Source: Aeromicrobium sp. Root344 (GTDB taxonomy: Bacteria > Actinomycetota > Actinomycetes > Propionibacteriales > Nocardioidaceae). From it: 64,000 bases of DNA. How positions within the stretch are numbered: the first letter of the stretch is position 1; each line of letters opens with the position of its first letter. Position numbers and translations under genes: made by a program. Below are positions 52,136-60,820 of this stretch, piece after piece. The notes beneath the pieces are model-generated. The model saw nothing but the letters and a program-made list of their open reading frames with translations, did no database searches and was not told the DNA's origin. Location: assembly GCF_001425755.1 (NCBI RefSeq), contig NZ_LMDH01000001.1, positions 2,978,471 to 3,042,470 on the forward strand. The letters are read 5' to 3'.

Positions 52136-53050
52136 TCACTCAGCAGCTGGTACGCCCCACAGTGCCGAGACGTGCCGGCTGTCGGTGCCGCAGCAGCCGC
52201 CGATGACTGCGAGCGCCGGAGTGTGCTGGCGCATCGTCGACGCGGAGTCCACGAGCAGGTCGAGGTCGCCCGAGTCGAGCACCTCCATGGCGTCGAGCTC
52301 CTCGTGGGACATGGTCGACGCGTTGGGGCGGAAGAACACCAGCTTCTGCTGCCACTCCGAGCCGTCCAGTGCCCCCATGACGTGGGTGGGATGCGCGCAG
52401 TTGACGCCGTACCAGTCGGCTGGCTCCGCCGCCTCGAGCGCGGCGATGGCGTCGGCCAGCGTGCTGCCGTCCGGAAGTCGGCCATCGGTCTCGACGGTGA
52501 ACGAGATCGCCACGGGAAGGCCCGCAGCGCGGGCAGCGCGTACGACTCCCTGGGCCTCCGCGGGCTCGGTCATGGTCATGGCGTGGACGAGGTCGGCGCC
52601 TTCGGCGGCGAACGAGCGCACCTGCGCGGAGTGGTAGTCGGCGGCCTCGTCGGCGTCGGCGCCCGCTGCGATGTAGCCGTCGCCGCGGGGTCCCACGACC
52701 CCGCTCACCCGGTTCCTCGACACGCCGGCGGAGTCCGCGATCCCGCGGGCGAGGGCGACTGCGGCCCGGTTGGCGCGGTCCAGGCCACGGGCGTCGTAGC
52801 CGAGGACCGTGCCCCAGTCGGGGTTGGCCCGCCACGTGGGCGTCTCGACGATCAAGCCGACGCCGGCCGACGTGGCGATGGCTGCGTACTCGCCGTAGTA
52901 GGTCCGGAGCAGCGCGGAGCCGTCATCGTCCTCGACGAGGGGGAACGAGGCGAACTCGGGGAGCTCGACGCCGTGGTTGAAGAGCAGGTCGGTCTCGAGG
53001 CCTCCGTCGGTGACCCACCCGCCGCCGTCGAGAACGTTGCTGGGTTCCAT
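52136..53050 (-). CDS. Homocysteine S-methyltransferase family protein
   Basis: 304 residues of the BHMT/MmuM barrel. The zinc ligands are Cys in YGVNCAHPTH (about 215) and the Cys pair in VIGGCCGTDSRHV (about 286-287). The start has VTDGGLETDLLFNHG. It transfers a methyl group to homocysteine to form methionine; the donor (S-methylmethionine, SAM or betaine) is not evident. GAGGAG ends five bases before the ATG at 53050. It shares a 67-base upstream region with a divergent TetR gene. Confidence 0.9.
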   Translation of the reverse strand: MEPSNVLDGGGWVTDGGLETDLLFNHGVELPEFASFPLVEDDDGSALLRTYYGEYAAIATSAGVGLIVETPTWRANPDWGTVLGYDARGLDRANRAAVALARGIADSAGVSRNRVSGVVGPRGDGYIAAGADADEAADYHSAQVRSFAAEGADLVHAMTMTEPAEAQGVVRAARAAGLPVAISFTVETDGRLPDGSTLADAIAALEAAEPADWYGVNCAHPTHVMGALDGSEWQQKLVFFRPNASTMSHEELDAMEVLDSGDLDLLVDSASTMRQHTPALAVIGGCCGTDSRHVSALWGVPAAE

Positions 53051-53066
53051 GGTCACTCCTCGGTAT

Positions 53067-53104
53067 CAGACTGTTCAGTCTGTTGTATCAGACTGTTTAG
53101 TTTG
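53067..53104. promoter_or_regulatory. Tandem operators, CAGACTG-TT-CAGTCTG
   Basis: A perfect 16-base palindrome (53067-53082) and a second copy with two changes (53089-53104, CAGACTG-TT-TAGTTTG). Their centres are 22 bases apart, two helical turns, so two dimers would bind on the same face. They sit between the methyltransferase and TetR genes and probably let that regulator control both. Confidence 0.8.
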
Positions 53105-53117
53105 GAACAATGGCTCC

Positions 53118-53723
53118 ATGCCTCGGGATGGACAGCTCACGCGTGAACGCCTCCTGGAGGCGGCGGAACGACTGGTCGAACGCAACGGCTTCGCCGCGAC
53201 GTCCGTGGACGCGATCCTCGAGGAGTCGGGCAGCTCCAAGGGGGCGTTCTTCCACCATTTCGCCAACAAGCGCGCGCTGGCCCACGCGTTGGTGGAGCGC
53301 TACGTCGACGCGGACCTGAGCCTGCTGCGCGCCGGACTGGACGCCGTCGAGGCCGAGCCCGACCCCGTGCAGAAGCTGCTGGCGTTCCTCGGCTTCTATG
53401 AGAACTGGTCGGGGGACCTGACGTCCGAGTCGGCGTGCCTCTACATCGCCGTCGTCACCGAGCGCGACCTGCTCGACGACCAGACCGGCGGACAGGTGGA
53501 GCGGGCGATCCTCGGCTGGCGGGCCGCGGTCGCCGAGCTGTTCCGCAAGGCGTACGCGGCACGCGGCCTGACGCACGGCCCTGACCCTGACGACCTGGCC
53601 GATCAGCTCTTCGTCGTCTTCGAAGGCTCCTACCTGGTGTGTCGCGCCCTCGGCTCGGGTGAGCCGATGCGGGCCCAGCTCCGCGTCTACCGCCAGCTGG
53701 TCGAGTCGCTGCTCTCCGACTGA
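53118..53723 (+). CDS. TetR/AcrR-family regulator divergent from the homocysteine methyltransferase
   Basis: 201 residues. HTH at about 8-50 (RERLLEAAERLVERNGFAATSVDAILEESGSSKGAFFHHFANKRALAHAL). The ligand domain has LAFLGFYENWSGDLTSESACLYIAV, like the TetR_C_16/AcrR-type proteins. The two palindromes directly upstream are the likely binding sites. The ATG at 53118 starts 14 bases after the second operator; the open frame further upstream has no support. Confidence 0.9.
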   Translation: MPRDGQLTRERLLEAAERLVERNGFAATSVDAILEESGSSKGAFFHHFANKRALAHALVERYVDADLSLLRAGLDAVEAEPDPVQKLLAFLGFYENWSGDLTSESACLYIAVVTERDLLDDQTGGQVERAILGWRAAVAELFRKAYAARGLTHGPDPDDLADQLFVVFEGSYLVCRALGSGEPMRAQLRVYRQLVESLLSD

Positions 53724-53789
53724 GCGTTTTCAGGCCCCGACTCCCGCTCATGGGCCAGAATCATCGGAGTCTGCAGAAGGAGCGACACG

Positions 53790-54776
53790 GTGAGCGGTAT
53801 CAAGCTGGTGATGGGCGCGAGCGGTTTCGTCGGCTCACACGTGTCGCGTCAGCTCGTCGAACGCGGCGACCGCGTCCGCGTGTGGATCCGGGAGTCCAGC
53901 TCGACGGTCGGCTTCGACGACCTCGACGTCGAGCGGCATCACGGTGAGCTCGACGACCTCGACGCGCTCCGCACGGCGATGAAGGGCGTCGACACCGTCT
54001 TCTACTGCATCGTCGACGCGCGCGCCTGGCTCCGCGATCCGGCGCCCCTCCATGCCACCAACGTCGAGGCGTTGCGCGGCGTGCTCGACGTCGCCGTCGA
54101 GGTCGGGTCGCCCCGATTCGTGTTCTGCAGCAGCGTCGTCACGATCGCGGTCGCCGAGTCCGGCCTGGCGGACGAGACCATGCCGCACAACTGGCGACAC
54201 CTCGGCGGCGCCTACATCGAGTCGCGGATCCAGGCGGAGGAGCTCGTCCTGCGCCATCACCGCGACAACGGCCTCCCGGCCGTGGTCCTCAACGTCGGCA
54301 CGACGTACGGACCGCGCGACCACGGCCCGACTCCGCACGGCAAGCTGGTCAGGGCCGCCGCGCGCGGCAAGGTCCCGGCGTACGTCAAGGGGGTCTCGAT
54401 GGAGGTCGTCGGCATCGAGGACGCGGCCCGCGCCTTCCTGCTCGCCGAGGAGCACGGTCGGCCCGGCGAGCGCTACATCATCTCTGAGCGATACCTGCCC
54501 ATCAAGGACCTGTTCGACATCGCGGCTGCCGTGGGCGAGGCGAAGCCGCCCAGGATCGGCATACCGCTCCCGGTGATGCGGGTCATCGGCGTCGTCGGCG
54601 GAGTGACGTCCCGGCTGCTCCGCAAGGACTCGGTCGTCACGTCGACGAGCGTGCGCCTGATGCACATCCAGACCGCGCTGGACCACAGCAAGGCCACTCG
54701 CGAGCTCGGCTGGGAGCCGGCCCCGATCGAGGACTCGATCCGCGCCGGCGTGCGGTGGTTCCTCCAGGAGAGATAG
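53790..54776 (+). CDS. Extended SDR, NAD-dependent epimerase/dehydratase
   Basis: 328 residues. The Rossmann motif is LVMGASGFVGSHVSRQL (about 6-22). The strand before the active site is FVFCSSVVTIAV, and the catalytic tyrosine is in GGAYIESRIQAEEL, where YxxxK is changed to YxxxR. The C-terminal half has VLNVGTTYGPRDHGPTPHGKL and EDSIRAGVRWF. It resembles the HpnA/3-beta-HSD-like extended group. The GTG start follows GAAGGAG. The stop abuts that of the convergent FAD protein. Confidence 0.87.
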   Translation: MSGIKLVMGASGFVGSHVSRQLVERGDRVRVWIRESSSTVGFDDLDVERHHGELDDLDALRTAMKGVDTVFYCIVDARAWLRDPAPLHATNVEALRGVLDVAVEVGSPRFVFCSSVVTIAVAESGLADETMPHNWRHLGGAYIESRIQAEELVLRHHRDNGLPAVVLNVGTTYGPRDHGPTPHGKLVRAAARGKVPAYVKGVSMEVVGIEDAARAFLLAEEHGRPGERYIISERYLPIKDLFDIAAAVGEAKPPRIGIPLPVMRVIGVVGGVTSRLLRKDSVVTSTSVRLMHIQTALDHSKATRELGWEPAPIEDSIRAGVRWFLQER

Positions 54777-56156
54777 CTAGCCCGCAGCCGCGAGCTCCTC
54801 GAGTCGCAGCACGGCGTCGCCGACGTTGCCGGCGTACCGGCTGAGCGCGGCCTGCGCACGCGGCTCGTCCAGGTGATGCGGCAAGGCCTGCATCATGTTC
54901 AGGCGGGTGGAGTATGTCCACGCCTGGAGGTCAGGCTCGGTGCGCCAGCCGCCCTCGGTGCGCCACGTCCGCGCGACCATGCGCGCCCACTCCTCGACCG
55001 AGCGGGTGAACGGGTTCGGCGGACACAGCCGGTTCTTCTCCTCGTCGTCCTCCCGGTTCGCCTCGACCCAGGCCAGGAGGGCGGCGTTGAACGGCGGCGT
55101 CTTGTGCCGCACCTGCTGGAGGGTCATACGTCCGGGGGTGAAGATCGGCTGCGCGTCGGCCAGCCGCAACCCGCTGGCGGTGGCGTCGATGTGCAGCGCA
55201 CCGCCGGCCGGCAGCTCGCCGTGCTCGAGGACGAGCCGGTCCCGCTCGATCCGCGTGACGTGCCCCAGCCGGACGACATCGGCGATCCGTCGAGCCTGCT
55301 CGAGCTCATGCATGCTCAGCATGGCGCCGCGGTACATCGTCGCCGGCGCCGCGGTGTCGAGCCGGATCAGCCGGCCCTGGTCCTCGAGGTCGGCCACGAG
55401 GTCGGGCAGACTCGTCGCCCGGGCGCCCGCCTCCGCGTCGATGGCAAAGCCCTCCAAGGCGTCCACCACGAGGTCGAGTGCTTGAAAGGCCTCGCGGTCG
55501 TGGAAGTAGGCGTCGCGCGGCCGTACCCACCGGATGTGCTCAGGGTCGACGTCGTGGCCCAGCAGCCACAACACCGCGTCGACCGCGGTCTTGCCTGAGC
55601 CGAGGACAGTGAAGTCGGAGGCGCTGCCGGCGGCCTCCGGAAGCCGGTGCACCGGTACGAACGACGCGTCCGCAGCGACCTCGAACGTCGGCGTGTGCGT
55701 CGCGGGGACCGAGGTCTCGAGGAACCGCGCATCGACGATTCGGCGCCGAGCCCTGATGTCGTGCACGACGCCCGTCTCGAGGTCACGGACCTGCACGGTT
55801 CCGTGCTCGTCGCCCAGCACCTCATGGCCCAGCATCAGGCGTACGCGGCCGGTCGACGTGAGCCGCGCGGCCACCTCGTGGAAGTAGGACCAGAGCTCCT
55901 CGGCGCTTGCGCGCTCGTAGAGTCCCGCGTTGGGACCTTCGGTGTCGATGCGGTCGTGGCCGAGTCGCAGCGAGCTCACGCCGTAGTAGGCCGAGGGGGA
56001 GTGGAGCCGCACGAACGGATAGACGTCGGTCCAGTGCCCGCCCGGTGCGCTCCGCCGATCGACGATCACGATGTCGGCGTCGCTGTGCTCGACCAACGTG
56101 TCAGCGAAGGCGAGCCCGCTGATGCCCGCGCCGATGACGAGGTAGTCGGTGTGCAT
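54777..56156 (-). CDS. FAD/NAD(P)-binding oxidoreductase, monooxygenase-like
   Basis: 459 residues. The FAD motif is YLVIGAGISGLAFADTLVE (about 4-22), with SAPGGHWTDVYPFVRLHSPSAYYGV resembling flavin monooxygenases. A second nucleotide motif is FTVLGSGKTAVDAVLWLLG (about 190-208). The C-terminal part has FTPGRMTLQQVRHKTPPFNAALLAW. It may oxygenate a small hydrophobic substrate; none is evident. The ATG is the second candidate, chosen because it starts directly before the FAD strand. Confidence 0.85.
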   Translation of the reverse strand: MHTDYLVIGAGISGLAFADTLVEHSDADIVIVDRRSAPGGHWTDVYPFVRLHSPSAYYGVSSLRLGHDRIDTEGPNAGLYERASAEELWSYFHEVAARLTSTGRVRLMLGHEVLGDEHGTVQVRDLETGVVHDIRARRRIVDARFLETSVPATHTPTFEVAADASFVPVHRLPEAAGSASDFTVLGSGKTAVDAVLWLLGHDVDPEHIRWVRPRDAYFHDREAFQALDLVVDALEGFAIDAEAGARATSLPDLVADLEDQGRLIRLDTAAPATMYRGAMLSMHELEQARRIADVVRLGHVTRIERDRLVLEHGELPAGGALHIDATASGLRLADAQPIFTPGRMTLQQVRHKTPPFNAALLAWVEANREDDEEKNRLCPPNPFTRSVEEWARMVARTWRTEGGWRTEPDLQAWTYSTRLNMMQALPHHLDEPRAQAALSRYAGNVGDAVLRLEELAAAG

Positions 56157-56241
56157 CCCTTGAGTATCGGTGCAGGTCCCGACGGTGCGCACTGGCTCAT
56201 CCGGAGGGGTTGTCTGGCCCTTCGCCCTGACCTCCTGGATG

Positions 56242-56277
56242 CAGAACGCCCCTGACCTTGCGGTCAGGGGCGTTCTG
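56242..56277 (-). terminator. Terminator of glnA1
   Basis: A perfect 16-bp stem (56242-56257 pairing with 56262-56277) with a four-base loop, 31 bases after the glnA1 stop on the minus strand. It would stop transcription before the FAD oxidoreductase gene, which has its own start 85 bases further on. Confidence 0.88.
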
Positions 56278-56307
56278 TCACGTCATCGTGACCGTCGTGT
56301 CAACGAC

Positions 56308-57729
56308 TCAGATGTCGTAGTAGAGCTCGAACTCGTGCGGGTGCGGGCGCAGCTGCACGGGGAGGATCTCCTCGTTGCGCTTGTAGTCGATCCACGTCTC
56401 GATCAGGTCGGGCGTGAACACGTCACCAGCGGTGAGGAACTCGTGGTCGGCCTCGAGCGAGTCGAGCACCGCGTTGAGCGACGTCGGCACCATGTCGATG
56501 GCTTCGTACTCCTCGGGCGGCAGCTCGTAGATGTTCTTGTCGATCGGGGCCGGCGGCTCGATCTTGTTCTTGATGCCGTCGAGGCCGGCCAGCAGCAGCG
56601 CCGAGAAGGCGAGGTACGGGTTGGCCGACGGGTCGGGGCAACGGAACTCGATGCGCTTGGCCTTGGGGTTCGAGCCCGTGATCGGGATACGGACACAGGC
56701 CGAGCGGTTGCGAGCCGAGTAGACCAGCGCGATCGGGGCCTCGAAGCCCGGAACCAGGCGGTGGTAGGAGTTGACCGACGGGTTGGTGAACGCGAGCAGC
56801 GACGGCGCGTGCTTCAGGATGCCGCCGATGTAGTGGCGCGCCAGGTCGGACAGTCCGCCGTAGCCGGCCTCGTCGTAGAACAACGGGCTGCCTTCGTTCC
56901 AGATCGACTGGTGCACGTGCATGCCCGAGCCGTTGTCACCGAAGATCGGCTTCGGCATGAACGTGACGGTCTTGTCGTTGGCCCACGCCGTGTTGCGGAC
57001 GATGTACTTGAACTTCATGACGTCGTCGGCGGCCTTGAGCAGCGTGTCGAAGCGGTAGTTGATCTCCGCCTGGCCCGACGTGCCGACCTCGTGGTGTCCA
57101 CGCTCGAGGATGAGCCCGGCGTTGGTGAGGTTGGTCATCATGTCGTTGCGCAGGTCGGCCGTCTTGTCGGTCGGCGCGACGGGGAAGTAGCCGCCCTTGT
57201 AGCGGACCTTGTAGCCACGGTTGTCGTCGATCGAGTCACCGGTGGACCAGGCAGCCTCGGCCGACGTGATCTCGTAGAACGACTTGTTGGCGCTGGTGCC
57301 GTAGTTGACCCGGTCGAAGATGTAGAACTCGGCCTCGGGCGCGAAGTAGGCGGTGTCGCCGATGCCGGTGGTCGCCAGGTAGGCCTCGGCCTTGCGGGCG
57401 ATGTTGCGGGGATCGCGCGAGTACGCCTCGCCCGTGATCGGGTCGTGGACGAAGAAGTCCATCGCGATGGTCTTGCGGGCCTTGAACGGATCGACGTACG
57501 CCGTCTTGATGTCCGGGAAGAGCACCATGTCGGACTGGTCGATGGTCTGGAAGCCGCGGATCGACGAGCCGTCGAATGCGACGCCGTTGGCGACCATGTC
57601 GGCGTCGAACGTCGAAGCCGGCAGCGTGACCTGCTGCTGGATGCCGGGCAAGTCGGTGAAACGGACGTCCAGGTACTCGACACCTTCGTCCTTGATGAAC
57701 TTGAACAACTCGTCGGCATTGCCGAACAT
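56308..57729 (-). CDS. glnA: Glutamine synthetase, type I (adenylylated)
   Basis: 473 residues. It joins ammonium to glutamate with ATP. Active-site text is complete: [73 protein letters not shown] and [15 protein letters not shown]. Tyr401 in [13 protein letters not shown] is the residue that GlnE modifies. A four-part GlnR box lies 88-125 bases upstream. GAGGAGGCCCC precedes the ATG. It corresponds to M. tuberculosis glnA1 (Rv2220), next to the RDD and DUF4191 genes in both. Confidence 0.97.
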   Translation of the reverse strand: MFGNADELFKFIKDEGVEYLDVRFTDLPGIQQQVTLPASTFDADMVANGVAFDGSSIRGFQTIDQSDMVLFPDIKTAYVDPFKARKTIAMDFFVHDPITGEAYSRDPRNIARKAEAYLATTGIGDTAYFAPEAEFYIFDRVNYGTSANKSFYEITSAEAAWSTGDSIDDNRGYKVRYKGGYFPVAPTDKTADLRNDMMTNLTNAGLILERGHHEVGTSGQAEINYRFDTLLKAADDVMKFKYIVRNTAWANDKTVTFMPKPIFGDNGSGMHVHQSIWNEGSPLFYDEAGYGGLSDLARHYIGGILKHAPSLLAFTNPSVNSYHRLVPGFEAPIALVYSARNRSACVRIPITGSNPKAKRIEFRCPDPSANPYLAFSALLLAGLDGIKNKIEPPAPIDKNIYELPPEEYEAIDMVPTSLNAVLDSLEADHEFLTAGDVFTPDLIETWIDYKRNEEILPVQLRPHPHEFELYYDI

Positions 57730-57816
57730 GGGGCCTCCTCGGCCGCTGGGCGGCCTGTGTTGTCGATGACAGGTGAGTGCGTCGCTGCACCGTACCGTTG
57801 ACGCTAGGCTCGGGCA

Positions 57817-57854
57817 GTTTCCCGGTAGTCACTGGATTGTTTCAGGAATGTTAC
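57817..57854 (-). promoter_or_regulatory. GlnR box upstream of glnA1
   Basis: On the minus strand: GTAAC-N6-GAAAC-N6-GTGAC-N6-GAAAC. All four elements and all three spacings match the Streptomyces GlnR consensus (gTnAC-N6-GaAAC, repeated). TAGCGT ten bases further on may be the -10 element. GlnR activates glnA when nitrogen is scarce; a GlnR gene is not in this window. Confidence 0.85.
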
Positions 57855-57899
57855 AAGTGCCCGTGACGAGCGCAATCACAGCGTCTGTAGGCTCACCGC

Positions 57900-58259
57900 G
57901 TGCAACCTCCCTCGCTCCTGCGACGCCTCGGTGCCCTCCTGGTCGACTGGATCGTCGCCTCGCTCAGCGCCGCCGCCCTCGCCGGTACGCACTACCCGCC
58001 CAAGGACATCAAGGAGAACCTCGTCATCACGGCGTTCTTCGTCGCCGAGATGTCCCTGCTGACCGGGCTGCTCGGCTACTCGATCGGCAAGCGGGTCCTC
58101 GGCCTGAGGGTCGAGAACGTCGACGGGCGGCCCATCGGGATCCCTCGAGCGCTCATCAGGTCGCTGCTGATCTGTCTCGTCATCCCGGCAATCGTCATGA
58201 CCGACGACAAGCGCGGCATCCACGACCTCGCAGCAGGATCCCGGGTCATCCGGGCATAG
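57900..58259 (+). CDS. RDD-family membrane protein
   Basis: 119 residues, the short RDD type. The first conserved Arg and Asp are in LLRRLGALLVDWIVASL (about 7-23), the middle has YSIGKRVLGLRVENVDGRPIGIPRALIRSLL, and the end has TDDKRGIHDLAAGSRVI. About three membrane helices. Orthologue of Rv2219A by position. The function of the family is poorly known; some members act in Na+/H+ antiport. TAGGCT lies six bases before the GTG start. Confidence 0.92.
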   Translation: MQPPSLLRRLGALLVDWIVASLSAAALAGTHYPPKDIKENLVITAFFVAEMSLLTGLLGYSIGKRVLGLRVENVDGRPIGIPRALIRSLLICLVIPAIVMTDDKRGIHDLAAGSRVIRA

Positions 58260-58277
58260 CGGCTCGGCAGACCTCGG

Positions 58278-58327
58278 GCGGTGGATATTCCACCTTATGA
58301 GCGCTCAAACGGTGAAATATCCACCGC
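58278..58327. terminator. Bidirectional hairpin with two related palindromes
   Basis: GCGGTGGATATT pairs with AATATCCACCGC over 12 bp, and after one mismatch CACC pairs with GGTG; the loop holds GAGCGCTC. Each arm is itself a palindrome (GGTGGA-TAT-TCCACC and its near copy). It lies between the convergent RDD and DUF4191 genes and is unusually A/T-rich. It works as a two-way terminator in position, but the form is also that of a REP-like element. Confidence 0.7.
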
Positions 58328-58351
58328 CGCGGGCTGGAGCGGGACCTGGCG

Positions 58352-59059
58352 TCAGCCGCGCATCGCCTTGCGGGAGCCCTTCATGCTCGTCGGCACGGGA
58401 CCGCGCGGCATCGGCGCTGCGGGACGCATCGCGTCGAGTGCCTTGAGCTTGTAGAGCACGCTGGTCATCTGGGCCGGCTTTATGTTCTTGGGCAGCTTGC
58501 GCACGTGCTTGACGAGCTTGGTCAGCTTGACCTCGCCGGGTCCGTCGCCGACCACGATGTCGAGCACGGGGATCTCGTCGCCACCGATGCGGGCGTGCTT
58601 CTTCTTCTCCGCCGTGAGCAGGTTGCGGACCCGTGTGGGGTTGCCCTCGCCGACCAGGATGATGCCGGGACGACCGACCACACGGTGCACGACGTCCTGG
58701 TTCTTGGTGAACGCGACGGCGGGCTTGAGCTCCCAGCCGCGGCGCAGCATCTGCAGGGCGCCGGCAGCGGCGCCGACCTGGCCCTCGACCTGCGCGTACG
58801 CAGCCTTCTCGGCGCGACGGCCGAAGACGATCAGCACCGAGAGGATGCCGATGAGGATCGCGAAGACGGTCGTGATGATCAGCCCGAACGTGCCGTGCGG
58901 GAACACGAGGTAGCCGAGCGTCGCTGCGACACCGCCACCCACCAGGAAGGTCAGCAGCAGGATCAGACCGATGTTGCGGTCGCTGCGCTTGGTGATCGTG
59001 TACGCCTGGCGCATCTGGCCCAGGCGACCCTTGGCGGGTTCGGGGGTGGCATTCGACAT
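58352..59059 (-). CDS. DUF4191 membrane protein
   Basis: 235 residues. Two membrane helices (about 30-50, IGLILLLTFLVGGGVAATLGYLVF, and about 55-75) are followed by a cytoplasmic domain with RVVGRPGIILVGEGNPTRVRNLLTAEKKKHAR and VGDGPGEVKLTKLVKHVRKLPKN. It is the orthologue of Rv2219 and always lies near lipA. Function unknown. TAGACT lies seven bases before the ATG. lipA ends 10 bases upstream. Confidence 0.92.
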   Translation of the reverse strand: MSNATPEPAKGRLGQMRQAYTITKRSDRNIGLILLLTFLVGGGVAATLGYLVFPHGTFGLIITTVFAILIGILSVLIVFGRRAEKAAYAQVEGQVGAAAGALQMLRRGWELKPAVAFTKNQDVVHRVVGRPGIILVGEGNPTRVRNLLTAEKKKHARIGGDEIPVLDIVVGDGPGEVKLTKLVKHVRKLPKNIKPAQMTSVLYKLKALDAMRPAAPMPRGPVPTSMKGSRKAMRG

Positions 59060-59069
59060 AAGGGTCAGT

Positions 59070-60020
59070 CTACGTCGCGTTGCGGAGTGCGACGCTGCCG
59101 CGTCCTGACTCGATGGCCTGCTTGTAGAGGGTGCCGGCGCGGTAGGACGAACGTACGAGCGGTCCGGACATGACGCCGGCGAAGCCGATCTCGTCGGCCT
59201 CGGCCTTGAGCTCGACGAACTCCTCGGGCTTGACCCAGCGCTCGACGGGGTGGTGACGCACCGAGGGACGCAGGTACTGGGTGATCGTGATCAGGTCGCA
59301 GCCCGCCTCGTGCAGGTCGACGAGAGCCTGGGAGACCTCTTCGCGGGTCTCGCCCATGCCCAGGATCAGGTTGGACTTGGTCACCAGCCCGTAGTCGCGG
59401 GCCTGGGTGATGACGTCGAGCGAGCGCTCGTAGCGGAACGCCGGGCGGATGCGCTTGAAGATGCGCGGCACGGTCTCGACGTTGTGCGCCAGCACCTCGG
59501 GGCGGCTGTCGAAGACCTGCTCGAGCAGCTCGGGGATGCCGTTGAAGTCGGGGATGAGGTTCTCGACGCCGGTGCCGGGGTTGAGCTCGTGGATCTTGCG
59601 GACCGTCTCGGCGTAGAGCCAAGCGCCGCCGTCGGGCACGTCGTCGCGGGCGACACCGGTGATCGTGGCGTAGCGGAGCTCCATCTGCTGGACGGACTCG
59701 GCGACACGACGCGGCTCGTCACGGTCGATCGGGTCGGGCTTGCCGGTGTCGATCTGGCAGAAGTCGCAGCGGCGGGTGCACTGCTCACCGCCGATCAGGA
59801 ACGTCGCCTCGCGGTCCTCCCAGCACTCGAAGATGTTGGGACAACCGGCCTCCTGACAGACCGTGTGGAGACCCTCGCCCTTCACGAGCTTCATGAGCTC
59901 GTTGTACTGGGGACCCATCTTGGCCCGGGTCTTGATCCACTCGGGCTTCTTCTCGATGGGGGTCTCGGCGTTGCGGACTTCCAGACGCAGCATCTTGCGT
60001 CCCTCAGGAGCGATAGTCAC
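59070..60020 (-). CDS. lipA: Lipoyl synthase
   Basis: 316 residues, a radical-SAM enzyme that inserts two sulfurs into octanoyl groups on carrier proteins such as SucB. The auxiliary cluster cysteines are in [15 protein letters not shown] (about 55-66), the radical-SAM CxxxCxxC is CTRRCDFC, and the C-terminal RSSYRAG holds the conserved Ser. TAGGCT is six bases before the GTG start. It follows lipB by 9 bases. Confidence 0.97.
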   Translation of the reverse strand: MTIAPEGRKMLRLEVRNAETPIEKKPEWIKTRAKMGPQYNELMKLVKGEGLHTVCQEAGCPNIFECWEDREATFLIGGEQCTRRCDFCQIDTGKPDPIDRDEPRRVAESVQQMELRYATITGVARDDVPDGGAWLYAETVRKIHELNPGTGVENLIPDFNGIPELLEQVFDSRPEVLAHNVETVPRIFKRIRPAFRYERSLDVITQARDYGLVTKSNLILGMGETREEVSQALVDLHEAGCDLITITQYLRPSVRHHPVERWVKPEEFVELKAEADEIGFAGVMSGPLVRSSYRAGTLYKQAIESGRGSVALRNAT

Positions 60021-60029
60021 TGTCTCAGC

Positions 60030-60752
60030 CTACGCCCGTGCCCCAGCCGTCACGCCGAGGACCGGCACGCTGGGATGTTCGTCGCTGGCTGTGTCGGGGG
60101 AGGGCTCGTACGGCTGCCAGTCGAGGAGCTCACGCAGGTGCGGAGCGATCGCCTCGGCGGCCTCGCGGACCGTCACGTCGCGGCCCAGCTCGGCGCTGAG
60201 AGTCGTGACCCCGGCGTCGGCGATGCCACACGGAACGAAGCGGTCGTAGAAGCCGAGGTCGACGTCGGCGTTGAGCGAGAACCCGTGCATCGTGACGCCT
60301 CGGGAGACGCGGATGCCGATCGCCCCGACCTTGCGCTCGATGCGGCCCTGGCCGGCGGCGAGCCACACGCCGGAGCGGCCGGGGACCCGGCCGGTCGTGA
60401 CGCCGAGGTCGGCGCACGCGCGGATCATGGCCTCCTCGACACGGCGTACGTAGTCGACCACGAGCACGTGGGACGGCAGCTTGGTGATGGGGTAGCCGAC
60501 GAGCTGGCCGGGGCCGTGGAACGTGATCTTGCCGCCGCGATCGACATCGACGACGGGGGTGCCGTCGAGCGGTCGCTCGTGCGGCTCGGTGCGGCGTCCC
60601 GCGGTGTAGACCGGCGGGTGCTCGAGGAACATCGCGGTGTCGGTGATCTCGTCGGCGACACGCTGGGCGTGCAGCTCGCGTTGGAGCTCCCACGCGTCGA
60701 CGTAGTCGATCGCACGTTCGCCGTACCACTCGTCCAGGATCTGCAGCGTCAC
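60030..60752 (-). CDS. lipB: Octanoyltransferase
   Basis: 240 residues. It moves octanoate from ACP to lipoyl domains. Visible parts: LEHPPVYTAGRRTEPHE, GGKITFHGPGQLVGYPI, the catalytic Lys in RIERKVGAIGIRVSRGVTMHG and the catalytic Cys in RFVPCGIADAG. The last 25 residues are a loose acidic and Pro-rich tail. TAGTCT is six bases before the GTG start; the six bases between (GGAGAC) could also act as a ribosome-binding site. Confidence 0.96.
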   Translation of the reverse strand: MTLQILDEWYGERAIDYVDAWELQRELHAQRVADEITDTAMFLEHPPVYTAGRRTEPHERPLDGTPVVDVDRGGKITFHGPGQLVGYPITKLPSHVLVVDYVRRVEEAMIRACADLGVTTGRVPGRSGVWLAAGQGRIERKVGAIGIRVSRGVTMHGFSLNADVDLGFYDRFVPCGIADAGVTTLSAELGRDVTVREAAEAIAPHLRELLDWQPYEPSPDTASDEHPSVPVLGVTAGARA

Positions 60753-60820
60753 GTCTCCAGACTAACCGGCCTGTGGATGAACTCCAGCGTGCCGGTGGCG
60801 GATGACGGCACAGTGGCCCG

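Noticed and set aside
53051..53117. SAM or cobalamin riboswitch before the homocysteine methyltransferase
   Set aside because: The 67-base gap is too short for either and is occupied by two TetR-type palindromes.
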